Both the position numbers and the translations under genes were made by a program. Positions 28,112 through 36,806 of a DNA stretch of 64,000 nt are shown here, piece after piece. Each line of letters opens with the position of its first letter. Positions within the stretch are counted from its first letter, which is position 1. The DNA is taken from positions 4,048,823 to 4,112,822 of the forward strand of contig NZ_CP036265.1 of NCBI RefSeq assembly GCF_007743815.1, read 5' to 3'. Origin of the DNA: Alienimonas californiensis. Its GTDB lineage: Bacteria; Planctomycetota; Planctomycetia; Planctomycetales; Planctomycetaceae. Below the pieces are notes generated by a model. It was given only the letters and a program-made list of their open reading frames with translations, did not search any database and had not been told where the DNA came from.

Positions 28112-30396
28112 CGCATCGCGTCTTCAACCCGACGCCGCACCCCGGCGGCGTCCGGCGGAAGGTTCAGCAGCACGCCGATCTTGAGCCGCCTCGGATCACG
28201 GATCTTGTCGCGGTTCAGCGCGAGGATCTCCTCCTGACGACTGAACCGGCCGAGGTGTTTGTGGGCGATGTCGCCCAGCGTGTCGCCGGGGCCGACCATG
28301 TAGACCGGGCGGCCTTTGTCGTCGACGCCGTACCCGCTCCAGCCGGGGTTCGAACCGGGCGATTCGGAGGCCCGCTCCGCGTCGGCGAGGTCGGTGTCGT
28401 AGGCCAGCAGCACGCTCGGCGGCGGGCAGATCACCTTCATGCCGGGCTTGAGGTTCCGCGGGTCGCGGATCCGCAGGGCGTTGTAGCGGGCCAGGGCTTT
28501 GAAGTACTTCGCCGCCCCGTAGGCCCGCTTGCTGATGGTCCAGTAGCTTTCGCCGTCCTGCACTTCCACGACCTGCCGATCGTCCGGGCCGGAGAAGCGG
28601 AGGGGCGAGGGCGTCTGGGCGTCCGCATTGTGGACCGGACGGGTCGGCGGCAGGTTCGGGTTCCGGGTGTTGATCTCCGGGGCGAAGTTGACGGGCGTCA
28701 GGCCGTCATCCGGCTCGTCCGCCGCCAGATTCGCGGCCGGGTTCGGTTTGGGCGCGGCCTCGGCGGCCGGGGGCGAGTTGAGGTCGGGCCACTCGTTCAT
28801 CGGGGCCGCGGCCGGCACGTCGGCGGGCGGGGTCGCGGGGGGAGCGTCCGCGAGTTCAACCGGCGCCATGTTCGTGGCCGGCGCCGCGGCGGGCTCGTTC
28901 GCGTCGAGGAAGAAGTCCGCGTCGGGGTTCGCGTCGAGGGCCGGCGTCGGGGCGGCCGGCTTCGGCGACGCGGCCGCCACGCTCGCCGCGGGCGCGGGGT
29001 CGTCCAGATTCCAGAGCAGGGCGGCCTCCTCCGCAGCCGGGGCCGGCTTCGGGGCGACCGGGGCGGCGGGGGTCTCCGCCGCCATGAAGATGTCGGCGTC
29101 GGCGGCCGGCTTGTCGGCGAGCAGCGGTTCCTCCGCCGCGAACATGTCGGCGTCCTCGAACGTCTCGGCGTCGGCGAAGGCGTCGGCGGCGACCGGGGCG
29201 GCGGTCTTCGGGGCCGGAGACTTCGGAGCCGGGTTCTTCGGAGCCGGGCTCTTCGGAGCGGCGGCGGCCGGTTCCTCAGCAGCGAGGAAGAACTCGCCCT
29301 CGTCCGCCATCGCCGGAGCGGCGTTGGCGTCGAAGGCCACGGCGCCCTCGGTCGCGGCGGGCTCGTCGAGCGTCGCAGGTTCATCCAGCGGGGCCGGCTC
29401 GTCGAACGAGAGCATGACCGGCTCCGCCGCCTCGAGCGCGGGGGCCGGATCGTTGGCGGCGTCCGCCAGGCTCGCCTCGGCGGCGACGGCCGAGTCGTCC
29501 GGGAACAGCGGGTCGGCGGCGGCCGGGGTCGGCGTCGCGGCGACGGCGGCCGGCTCGTCGGCGGCGCCCCAGAGTTCCATCGCCGCGTCCTCCGGCGAGG
29601 GCGGGTCGGCGGGCGGGGCCTGATCGGCGGTGTTTGCGGCGAGCGTCGCGGCCGCGGGGGCCATGTCGGCCGGCCAGTCGTCGTCCGCGGCGGCGGACGC
29701 CGGGGCCGGTTCCATCGCGTCCAGTTCAAACCCGTCCGTGTCCGCCAGCGTCGTCGGCTCCGCGGCGGGCTCTTCGGCGACGAACTCCACCGTGGCGGCG
29801 GCGGTCGCGGCGGACTTCGGAGCGGTCGGTTCGGTCGTCGCGGGGGCGGCGTCGAAGCTGTCCAGTTCCGCGGCGAACGGGTCGTCGGCCGCCGCCATCG
29901 CGACCGGCTTGGCGGGCGGGGCGGCCGGCTTGGGATCCGCCGCGGCGAAGCTGCCGGTGGACCAGTCCACGGCCACGGCAGAGTCGGCCGGCTGTTTCGG
30001 GGCGGGTTCTTCCAGGGCGACGAACTCGACCGCGGCGCCCGATTCGGCGCCCGGCTCGGCTCCCCAGAGGTCGACGTCGGTCGGCGCCGCCGCGGGGGAC
30101 GCCGCATCGGCGAGCGGCACCCCGCCGGTCGGCTCGGCGCCCGGCTCCGGCCCGAAGGCGTCGCTGAAGTCAGCCAGGTCGCCCGTGTTGCCGGCGTCCG
30201 TTACGGCGCCCAGACCGGCGTCGGGCTTCTCCGCGAGGGGATCGTCCGCGGCGTCTTTGGGTTCGGCCGGGTCGTTCGCTTCGTGCAGGGCGGCGAGGGC
30301 CGTCAGCTTGTCCTCGTACTTGTCGTGCAGGACGAAGCCGAACACGCCCACGAGGGCCGCGAACACCGCGACGCCGACTTTGGTTTCGTTCGCCAT
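28108..30396 (-). CDS. Membrane-anchored protein with a long Ala/Pro/Glu linker and two LysM domains
   Basis: This 762-residue protein begins with a short cytoplasmic part and one hydrophobic segment (VGVAVFAALVGVFGFVLH). About 500 residues of Ala/Pro/Glu/Asp low-complexity sequence with recurring AAEEP-type phrases follow. Two LysM peptidoglycan-binding modules lie at the C-terminus: ESYWTISKRAYGAAKYFKAL and DTLGDIAHKHLGRFSRQEEI, each closing with a PR(N/R)LK...P segment. It is therefore an inner-membrane anchor reaching out to the wall. It sits between rsmH and ftsL, an unusual insertion in a dcw cluster. The linker DNA is repetitive, so assembly errors are possible. Confidence 0.8.
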   Translation of the reverse strand: MANETKVGVAVFAALVGVFGFVLHDKYEDKLTALAALHEANDPAEPKDAADDPLAEKPDAGLGAVTDAGNTGDLADFSDAFGPEPGAEPTGGVPLADAASPAAAPTDVDLWGAEPGAESGAAVEFVALEEPAPKQPADSAVAVDWSTGSFAAADPKPAAPPAKPVAMAAADDPFAAELDSFDAAPATTEPTAPKSAATAAATVEFVAEEPAAEPTTLADTDGFELDAMEPAPASAAADDDWPADMAPAAATLAANTADQAPPADPPSPEDAAMELWGAADEPAAVAATPTPAAADPLFPDDSAVAAEASLADAANDPAPALEAAEPVMLSFDEPAPLDEPATLDEPAATEGAVAFDANAAPAMADEGEFFLAAEEPAAAAPKSPAPKNPAPKSPAPKTAAPVAADAFADAETFEDADMFAAEEPLLADKPAADADIFMAAETPAAPVAPKPAPAAEEAALLWNLDDPAPAASVAAASPKPAAPTPALDANPDADFFLDANEPAAAPATNMAPVELADAPPATPPADVPAAAPMNEWPDLNSPPAAEAAPKPNPAANLAADEPDDGLTPVNFAPEINTRNPNLPPTRPVHNADAQTPSPLRFSGPDDRQVVEVQDGESYWTISKRAYGAAKYFKALARYNALRIRDPRNLKPGMKVICPPPSVLLAYDTDLADAERASESPGSNPGWSGYGVDDKGRPVYMVGPGDTLGDIAHKHLGRFSRQEEILALNRDKIRDPRRLKIGVLLNLPPDAAGVRRRVEDAMR

Positions 30397-30490
30397 GACG
30401 AATCTCCCGCGTCCGTGCGGATCGAAAAGGGGTGTGTCGAGGTGGTCGCCGCGGCGCCGTCCGGAGAGACGAACCGCAGCGGGGCGGCCG

Positions 30491-31426
30491 TCAGGCCGTC
30501 GTTCGGAGCGCCGCCCGCAACTTGGCGGAGCGGGCCCGGGGGTTCAGTCGCGTCTCGCTGGGCGTGGCGGTCACCGGCTTCTTCGCCAGCGGCCGCCAGC
30601 CGTTCGCCTCGACGAACGCCCGTTTGACGAGGCGGTCTTCGAGGGAGTGGAAGGTGAGGATCGCCGCCCGACCGCCCGGCTTCAGCACGGCCGGCAGCAC
30701 GTCGGCGAGGGTCCGTTCGACGTGGCCGAGTTCGTCGTTCACCGCGATGCGGAGGGCCTGGAAGATGCGGGTGGCCGGGTGGGAGCCGCCGCCGGCCGGG
30801 GCGACGGCCTCCACCAGCGCGGCCAGTTCGTCGGCGAAGCGGATCGGGGCGACGTCGCGGCGCCGGACGATCTCCGCGGCGATTGCCGCGGCCCGCGGGT
30901 GCTCGCCGTACTCGGTGAACAGGCGGGTCAGTTCGGCTTCGTCCGCTTCGACCAGCAGGTCGGCGGCGGGGCGGCCGTGGCGGACATCGAACCGGAGGTC
31001 GAGCGGCCCGCCGCCCCGGCCGTCGCCGAGTTGGAAGGCGAACCCGCGGGTTTCGTCAGCGAGTTGGTCGCTGGAGAGGCCCAAATCCAGCAGGACGGCG
31101 TCGGCCCGGTCGACGCCGGCGTCGTCCAGCGCCGTGCGGAGTTCGCTGTGGGAGGCCTGATGCACCGTCGCCCAGGGGTAGGAGGCGAGGGCCTCGGCGG
31201 CGTGGCGGAGCATCAGCGAGTCGCGGTCCACGCCGACCACGCGGCCGGAGGGGCCGACGGCGGCGGCGATTTTCGCAGCGTGCCCGCCGGCTCCGACGGT
31301 GCCGTCGATCACCGTCACCCCCGGCTTTAAGGCCAGTGCAGCCAGGACCTCCCGCACCAACACCGGGCGATGCACCGGCCGCGTCGCGGCGGACGGGGAG
31401 GGCGGCGGGGGCGAGGAAGCGGACAC
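30491..31426 (-). CDS. rsmH: 16S rRNA (cytosine1402-N4)-methyltransferase
   Basis: This is RsmH/MraW (311 residues), which methylates C1402 of 16S rRNA. It has HRPVLVREVL at the N-terminus, the SAM motif VIDGTVGAGGHA, LLDLGLSSDQLAD, and the signature RIFQALRIAVNDELGHVE. The closing ILTFHSLEDRLVKR segment is also present. In most bacteria it is the second gene of the dcw cluster. Here no mraZ precedes it: the 192 bases upstream (31427-31618) hold only the shared promoter region with the divergent sulfotransferase gene. Confidence 0.97.
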   Translation of the reverse strand: MSASSPPPPSPSAATRPVHRPVLVREVLAALALKPGVTVIDGTVGAGGHAAKIAAAVGPSGRVVGVDRDSLMLRHAAEALASYPWATVHQASHSELRTALDDAGVDRADAVLLDLGLSSDQLADETRGFAFQLGDGRGGGPLDLRFDVRHGRPAADLLVEADEAELTRLFTEYGEHPRAAAIAAEIVRRRDVAPIRFADELAALVEAVAPAGGGSHPATRIFQALRIAVNDELGHVERTLADVLPAVLKPGGRAAILTFHSLEDRLVKRAFVEANGWRPLAKKPVTATPSETRLNPRARSAKLRAALRTTA

Positions 31427-31618
31427 GAGGCCCGGGGTCTAGTCGAATCCCCTTCGGGCGCGAAGACCAGCCGCCGCGCCCCCTTCAATCCGCGCGATCG
31501 GCCGCCGCCTCAACGGTCCGGACGTCGGCGAGCGATCAGAAAGATGGCACGGCTTCCACGCCTCCGCTTATCGTAGATTGCCCAAGCGGCCCGCCCCGCC
31601 CGAACCGCGCAGAGATCG

Positions 31619-32767
31619 ATGTCCTCGGTCCAGAACCATCCCCTGACGAACGCCGTGGGAACCCCTCGCCGCAGCGCGGCGCCGCCCCCGGTCCCGCCGC
31701 CCTATTTTCTGCGGGCCCGCTCGCCGCTGCTGCGGGGCGTCGCGAGGAATACCGTCGGTCTGGCGCTCGCCGGCCTCATCGGCGCCTGGGAACGCATCGG
31801 GCGGTTTCCGCACCTGCACCGTTTGATGATGCGCACCTCCGAGAGCCTGAAGGGGCTCGGCGGCGGGGGCTTCGGGGAGTACGAACCGACCGGGCGGGAC
31901 GCGTTCGTGGTGACGTTCCCCAAGAGCGGCACGAATCTCACCCTGCAAATGCTCCAGCAGATCGCCCACGGCGGTCGCAGCGAGTTTCGACACATCCATG
32001 ACGTCTGCCCCTGGCCGGAGTCGTTCGCACTCGGCTCCGCCTCGCTGGGGGAGGACCCGGGCGACGGGCTGTTCCGCGTGATCAAGACGCACCTTCCGGC
32101 GTCGCAGTTGCCCGTACCGGAGGAGCCCGGGCCGGCGAAGTGGGTGTACGTGGCCCGCGACCCGCGGGACGTGTTCGTCAGCGCCTACCACTTCTACCGC
32201 GGCATCGCCTTCGGAAGGGCGATGCCGTCGGTGGAGGCGTGGCTCGGCACCTTCCTACGGAACGAATATCACTTCGGCAGTTGGGCGGAGCACGTCGCCG
32301 GCTTCTGGGCGCTGCGGGACCGGCCGGACGTGCTGTGGCTCACCTTTCGCGAGCTGACCGCCGATCCCGGCGGAGCCGTCGATCGGCTGGCGCACTTCGT
32401 CGGCGCCGAGCTGACCGACGAGGAACGCGCGGAGGTGGTGCGGCTGTCGTCCCGGGACTGGATGAAGGCCCACGACGAACGCTTCCGGCCGAACATCGCC
32501 AGCCTGTGGGCGGATCTGGAGGCCCCGATGGTCCGACGCGGCGTCGCCGGCGGGAGCGGGGAACTGCTCACCCCGGAGCAGCAGCGCCGGATCGCGGAGT
32601 TCTGCAAGGCGGAATTGCACCGCCTCGGCAGCGACCTCTGCTTTGACGAGACGTTCGGGGCTGCGTCGGCGCCGCAGCGGGTGGAGCCGCGGCGGCTCGA
32701 ACCGCAGCGGTTGGGTCCGCAGCATTCAGACCCGCAGCATTCGGGGCCGCGGCGGGCGGCCGCCTAG
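31619..32767 (+). CDS. Sulfotransferase-domain protein
   Basis: This is a PAPS-dependent sulfotransferase (382 residues) that would sulfate a carbohydrate or small molecule. The 5'-phosphosulfate loop is FVVTFPKSGTNLTLQML (residues ~98-114). The 3'-phosphate segment is VYVARDPRDVFVSAYHFYRG. A C-terminal RDWMKAHDERFRPN region is family-like. The last ~30 residues are a Pro/Gln/Arg repeat tail encoded by degenerate 15-bp units and probably dispensable. No signal peptide is evident. The stop overlaps the convergent HAD gene by 4 bases. Confidence 0.85.
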   Translation: MSSVQNHPLTNAVGTPRRSAAPPPVPPPYFLRARSPLLRGVARNTVGLALAGLIGAWERIGRFPHLHRLMMRTSESLKGLGGGGFGEYEPTGRDAFVVTFPKSGTNLTLQMLQQIAHGGRSEFRHIHDVCPWPESFALGSASLGEDPGDGLFRVIKTHLPASQLPVPEEPGPAKWVYVARDPRDVFVSAYHFYRGIAFGRAMPSVEAWLGTFLRNEYHFGSWAEHVAGFWALRDRPDVLWLTFRELTADPGGAVDRLAHFVGAELTDEERAEVVRLSSRDWMKAHDERFRPNIASLWADLEAPMVRRGVAGGSGELLTPEQQRRIAEFCKAELHRLGSDLCFDETFGAASAPQRVEPRRLEPQRLGPQHSDPQHSGPRRAAA

Positions 32768-33486
32768 GTTGAACGGCTGGCGGAGATGTCGTCGAACAGG
32801 TCCGCGATGCGGTCGTCGGTCAGGCCGTCCGCGACGAACGCCGCCCCGGTGAAGTCCATGGCGGCGGTGTGCCGGTTGGGAACCGCCACCGTGACGGCGC
32901 CGCTGGCGACGCCCGCGGCGCAGCCGGTTTCGCTGTCCTCCAGCACCAGCATCTCGGCGATCGGCACGCCCAGCCGCTCGGCGGCGGCGAGATAGATCTC
33001 CGGGTTCGGCTTGCCGCGGGTCACGTCCTCTGCCCCGAGCAGCACGTCGAACCGCTCCAGCAGATCGAAGCGGGTCAGCGTCTCCCGCAGGTAGGCCCGG
33101 TCCGAAGACGTGCAGACCGCGGTCGGCAGGCCCTCGGCGGCCACGCGGTCCAGCAGCGGCAGGGCGCCGGGCATCAGGCCGAGCAGGCCCTCGGCGTGAC
33201 CGCGAAACAGGTCGCCCAGTTCCACGATCAGTTCGTCCGCGGTCTCGGTCAGACCGAGGTGGTTGATCAGGGCCGTGAACGCCTCGTCCGCGCGCTTACC
33301 CAGCATCAGGCCCCGGACTTCCGGGGTGTGTTCGTGGCCGCGGCGGGCCAGCAGGTCGTTCCCGGCTTTCTCGAAGACGTCCTCGCTGTTGATCAGCGTT
33401 CCGTCCAGATCGAAGGCGACGGCTCGGAGGGGCACGGCGATACGGGGATCGAGGGGGGAAACGGCGGGGGGGCGGGGCGGGACCAT
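32764..33486 (-). CDS. HAD-superfamily hydrolase, phosphoglucomutase-like subgroup
   Basis: This 240-residue HAD phosphatase or mutase has motif I FDLDGTLINSE, a helical cap, motif II (TAVCTSSDRAYL), motif III (RGKPNPEIYLAAAERLG) and motif IV (LVLEDSETGCAAG). This layout fits the beta-phosphoglucomutase/GPP family acting on small phosphorylated sugars. The exact substrate cannot be read from the sequence. A GTG at 33435, four codons before the core, is a plausible alternative start, since the first 17 residues are Pro-rich and unlike the family. Confidence 0.85.
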   Translation of the reverse strand: MVPPRPPAVSPLDPRIAVPLRAVAFDLDGTLINSEDVFEKAGNDLLARRGHEHTPEVRGLMLGKRADEAFTALINHLGLTETADELIVELGDLFRGHAEGLLGLMPGALPLLDRVAAEGLPTAVCTSSDRAYLRETLTRFDLLERFDVLLGAEDVTRGKPNPEIYLAAAERLGVPIAEMLVLEDSETGCAAGVASGAVTVAVPNRHTAAMDFTGAAFVADGLTDDRIADLFDDISASRST

Positions 33487-33532
33487 AGCCCCCTCCGCCG
33501 CCGGCGTCTCATGCCGAATCGAAACTCAATCC

Positions 33533-33925
33533 TCAGCCCGCGGTGAGCCAGCGGCGGGCCGCGGCGCGGTGGGCGACGTCGAAACAGCGGACCTCCCCGC
33601 CGATCAGCGGTTCCAGAATCTCCGCCCGGCGCCGCAGGACCGTCGGCTCTCCCACCAGCGCCAGACGGCCGATCTGCTGCCCGTAGCGGGCAGCGAACTT
33701 GGCCACGTGGCGCTGGGCGGCGGAGTCGAACGTCGCCGCCCCGCGGACTTCCTGCAACACGTGGGCGGCGCCGCGGCGGGTCAGGGCGTCCTGCATCCGG
33801 CCGGCGGTCCACTCGGCGTGGCAGCGCTCGTCCGCCGGCGTGCGGCCGGAGGGGCGGTCGTCCACGAGAATCTCCAGCAACGCCGGCCCGGAGGGCAGGG
33901 CGGGGCCTTCGAGAAACGCAATCAT
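33533..33925 (-). CDS. SpoIIAA-like (STAS-related) protein
   Basis: This 130-residue protein resembles the SpoIIAA-like (DUF3478) family. The best parts are the C-terminal RLALVGEPTVLRRRAEIL and EVRCFDVAHRAAARRWL, which match the family's VAVVGD...EVRYFDLDE...ARAWL pattern. Members are small lipid-binding or regulatory proteins of unclear function. I chose MIAFLEGP as the start because the upstream frame is low-complexity. It has no close partner; the bases up to 34086 hold no gene. Confidence 0.65.
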   Translation of the reverse strand: MIAFLEGPALPSGPALLEILVDDRPSGRTPADERCHAEWTAGRMQDALTRRGAAHVLQEVRGAATFDSAAQRHVAKFAARYGQQIGRLALVGEPTVLRRRAEILEPLIGGEVRCFDVAHRAAARRWLTAG

Positions 33926-34086
33926 CTGGCATCCATGCGGGGGAAGGCGACCGGCCAGGGGGCCGCGGCCGGTCGATCGAACGCTCCCCGGGGGGAGACG
34001 TCCGACGGGGCGAGGTCTACCAAACCGCGCGACTCGCCGGGAAGGGCCAGCCCGCGTCATCGGACCTCACGCCGCGTCATCGGTTC

Positions 34087-34656
34087 TCACGCCGCGTCGC
34101 GCGCGGCGTCCAGCAGTTCGAGCCACGGCCGCACGTAGTGGCCGCTGTCGTGGTAGGTCCGCCCGCTGCACAGGTTGCCGTCCACCACGCTGGGGGCGTC
34201 CACGTACACGCCGCCGCAGACCTCCAGATCGAACCGGCATTTCGCCACCGTCGCCATCCGCCGCCCCTCCACGCAGCCGGCCCGGGCCGGGATCTCCACG
34301 CCGTGGCAGACTGACAAGATCGGCTTGTTCGCCGCGAAAAACGCCCGGGTGATCCGAATCAGGTCCGGGTCGTCCCGCAGATACTCCGGCGCCCTCCCGC
34401 CGGAGTAGAACACGCCGAGATACCGATCCGGGTCCACCTCCGCGAAGGTCACGTCGGCGTCGATGCGGTAGCCCTCCCACTCCTTGGTGATGGTCCAACC
34501 CTCGCGGACCTCGTGCAGCACCATCTGATAGGTGCGGCGCTCCGGGGCGGCGACGACCGGCTGGTATCCGGCCTCGATCAGCCGGTGGTAGGGGTAGAGG
34601 GTGTCCATCATCTCCGAGGCGTCGCCGACGACGATCAGTACGGGCGGGGAGGACAT
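34087..34656 (-). CDS. DJ-1/PfpI family protein
   Basis: This 189-residue protein has a class I glutamine-amidotransferase-like fold. The nucleophile elbow is ILSVCHGVEIPARAG, with Cys at the expected place. The upstream acidic partner is in DRYLGVFYSGGRAPEYLRDD. Members act as glyoxalase/deglycase, protease or chaperone, and which applies here is unknown. It lies 31 bases downstream of the Gfo/Idh/MocA gene on the same strand, so the two are probably co-transcribed. Confidence 0.88.
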   Translation of the reverse strand: MSSPPVLIVVGDASEMMDTLYPYHRLIEAGYQPVVAAPERRTYQMVLHEVREGWTITKEWEGYRIDADVTFAEVDPDRYLGVFYSGGRAPEYLRDDPDLIRITRAFFAANKPILSVCHGVEIPARAGCVEGRRMATVAKCRFDLEVCGGVYVDAPSVVDGNLCSGRTYHDSGHYVRPWLELLDAARDAA

Positions 34657-34687
34657 GGGCAGTCAGCGGTTCGGGGGAGAGAGCGGA

Positions 34688-35782
34688 TTAATGCAGCCGG
34701 ACCGAGCGGCCGGTGCGGTTCGATTCGTAGATCGCCTGGAACATCGCCACGACGGTGCGGCCCTCCGCCCCCGTGACCGGCGGCTGGGCGCCGTCGCGGA
34801 CGGCCCGCAGAAAGTCGGCGATGTTCAACTCGTGATAGTGCGTAGTCCCGTCGACGGCGGCGAAGGCGGCGGCGTCCTGCCGTCGGAACGCCTCCAGTTC
34901 GCCCTGTTCGCCGGCGATCGTCCAGACGTCGTTCAACGGCGGGTCGGCGATGCCGCTGACGCCGGCGACGAAGGAGGCCCCGGTGTCCGTCTGCACGCCG
35001 ACGGACGCACCGTTCGACCCGTGCACGTGCACCTTCGTGTAGATGCCCGGGTCCTGCGACAGGCTCGTCAGGATCGACCCCAGCCCGCCGCCGCGGAACC
35101 GCAGGGCGGCGACGGCGCTGTCCTCCACCTCGACGGTCGGGTGGTTCAGGTTCGCCCAGTAGCCGGTGACCTCCTCCGGTTCGCCGAGGAACCACTGGAG
35201 CAGATCGAGCTGGTGCGGGCTCTGATTGACCAGCACCCCGCCGCCCTCGCCGGCCCCGTCCTTCGTCGCCCACCGGCCCCGCCACGGATCGCTGCGGTAG
35301 TAGGCGGGGTCGCGCCAGGAATACATCAGAAACAGACCGAGAACCGGCCGCCCGATCTTGCCGGCGTCGATCGCCCGCCGCATGCGGACCACCGGTTCGT
35401 AATACCGCCGCTGGCTGACGACCCCCAGCGTCGCCCCGCCGCGGTCCGCGGCGTCTAGCATCGCGTCGCAGTCTTCGACGGTCGCCGCGAGCGGTTTCTC
35501 GACCAGCACATGCACGCCCGCCTCCAGCGCCGCGACCGCCGGGGCCGCGTGCAGCGGGTGGGGCGTGGCGATCAGCAGAGCCTCCGGCCGGGCGGACCGC
35601 AGCAGATCGTCGACCGAGGCGTGGGCGGTCCCGCCGAACTCCGCGGCGAACGCGGCGGACCGGGCGGCGTCGGCGTCGCAGCAGCCGACGAACTGCGACT
35701 CCGGCAGCCGCGTCAGGGCCAGCGCGTGCGTCCGCCCGATCTTCCCGCAGCCGACCAGCGCGGTACGCAGCGGAGCGGACAT
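34688..35782 (-). CDS. Gfo/Idh/MocA family oxidoreductase
   Basis: This NAD(P)-dependent sugar or inositol dehydrogenase has 364 residues. The Rossmann segment ALVGCGKIGRTHALAL opens the protein. LIATPHPLHAAPAVAALEAG and VLVEKPLAATVEDCDAML form the catalytic EKP region. The C-terminal domain is an open alpha/beta sheet. It stands between a DJ-1-like gene and a sugar isomerase gene, 73 bases away, all on the minus strand. That set suggests catabolism of a modified sugar, a common planctomycete theme. Confidence 0.92.
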   Translation of the reverse strand: MSAPLRTALVGCGKIGRTHALALTRLPESQFVGCCDADAARSAAFAAEFGGTAHASVDDLLRSARPEALLIATPHPLHAAPAVAALEAGVHVLVEKPLAATVEDCDAMLDAADRGGATLGVVSQRRYYEPVVRMRRAIDAGKIGRPVLGLFLMYSWRDPAYYRSDPWRGRWATKDGAGEGGGVLVNQSPHQLDLLQWFLGEPEEVTGYWANLNHPTVEVEDSAVAALRFRGGGLGSILTSLSQDPGIYTKVHVHGSNGASVGVQTDTGASFVAGVSGIADPPLNDVWTIAGEQGELEAFRRQDAAAFAAVDGTTHYHELNIADFLRAVRDGAQPPVTGAEGRTVVAMFQAIYESNRTGRSVRLH

Positions 35783-35855
35783 GACGAAGCGAACGGCGAA
35801 ACAGGCGAGCGGGGGACGCCCGCCCCCTGAGTTGGGCCACGGACGCGACCGCAGG

Positions 35856-36782
35856 CTAATCCCCCCAGTGTTTCGCCACCATCCGCCGCAGGAAGGACAG
35901 CGATTCGGCCATCTCGCCGAGGCCGTTCATGCCGTCCTCAATGCTGATCCAGCCGTCGTAGCCGCTTGCCGAGAGCCGGGAGAACAGGGCGTCGTAGTCG
36001 TTCAGCCCTTTCCCCGTCACGCCGTGCATCAGGTCGGGCGAGTACCCCAGCGTGCCGTCCGCCTGCCGCAGGTCGTCCAGCGAGGCCCCCGGCACCAGGT
36101 ATCGATCGCTGGCGTGCATGCTGACGACCCGGTCCACGACCCGGTCCAGCAGCGCCACCGGGTCGTCCCCGGCGACGAGGGCGTTCGACGGGTCGAACTG
36201 CACGCCGAAGTAGTCCCGCTCCGGGACGCGGTCCAGCAGTTCGAGAAACACGTCGGCCTTCTGGGCAAACTCCGGGAACCGCCAGAAGCCGTCCTTGTAG
36301 TGGTTCTCGAGGCCCAGCGTGACGCCCTCCCCCCGGGCCGTCGGCATGCAGGCGGCGAGGCACTCCGTGACCCAGTCGAGTCCCTCCTCCCGCCCCACCT
36401 CCGGCCGCCGTTGCCCGCTGAGGACGCGGCACACCGGCCGACCGCCGTGGTCGAAGTCCGCCCCGGCGAGGTGTCGGGTGACGCGAATCATGTCGCATTG
36501 CCGATCGACGGCCCGCCGCCGGTCGTCCGGGTCCGGCTGGGTGAAGTCCGGCGAGCAGCAGAGCATCGGCATCGCGAACCCGGCCTCGGCGATGGCGTCC
36601 CGCAGGCGGTCCAGCGAAGCGTCATCGGTCCCCGGCAGAAAGCCCTCGTACATCTCCAGCCCGTCGGCGTCGAGCTGCTTCGCCTCCGTGATCCAGTCGA
36701 AGACGGTCATCCCGCCGTCGCCGCTGATCTCCTCCAGATAGCACTTCGGAAAGGCGGAGAGACGCGGCCGGGCGGCGGACAT
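35856..36782 (-). CDS. Sugar phosphate isomerase/epimerase, AP-endonuclease-2-type TIM barrel
   Basis: This 308-residue protein folds as the xylose-isomerase-like TIM barrel. Metal-site candidates are Glu in LGLENHYKDG, Asp/Asn in FGVQFDPSNALVAG, His in VVSMHASDRYLV and Glu in GWISIEDGMNG. No signal peptide is seen. It probably isomerises or epimerises a keto sugar or inositol derivative with the neighbouring dehydrogenase. It follows the DUF1501 gene by 24 bases on the same strand, so it may belong to that operon. Confidence 0.9.
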   Translation of the reverse strand: MSAARPRLSAFPKCYLEEISGDGGMTVFDWITEAKQLDADGLEMYEGFLPGTDDASLDRLRDAIAEAGFAMPMLCCSPDFTQPDPDDRRRAVDRQCDMIRVTRHLAGADFDHGGRPVCRVLSGQRRPEVGREEGLDWVTECLAACMPTARGEGVTLGLENHYKDGFWRFPEFAQKADVFLELLDRVPERDYFGVQFDPSNALVAGDDPVALLDRVVDRVVSMHASDRYLVPGASLDDLRQADGTLGYSPDLMHGVTGKGLNDYDALFSRLSASGYDGWISIEDGMNGLGEMAESLSFLRRMVAKHWGD

Positions 36783-36806
36783 GGGCGGGCGTTCCGGGGG
36801 GGCGGT

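Noticed and set aside
28797-30107. Arg/Pro-rich open frame inside the LysM gene.
   Set aside because: It is a frame-shifted reading of the Ala/Pro/Glu linker DNA. The LysM frame has the domains and the coupled start and stop.
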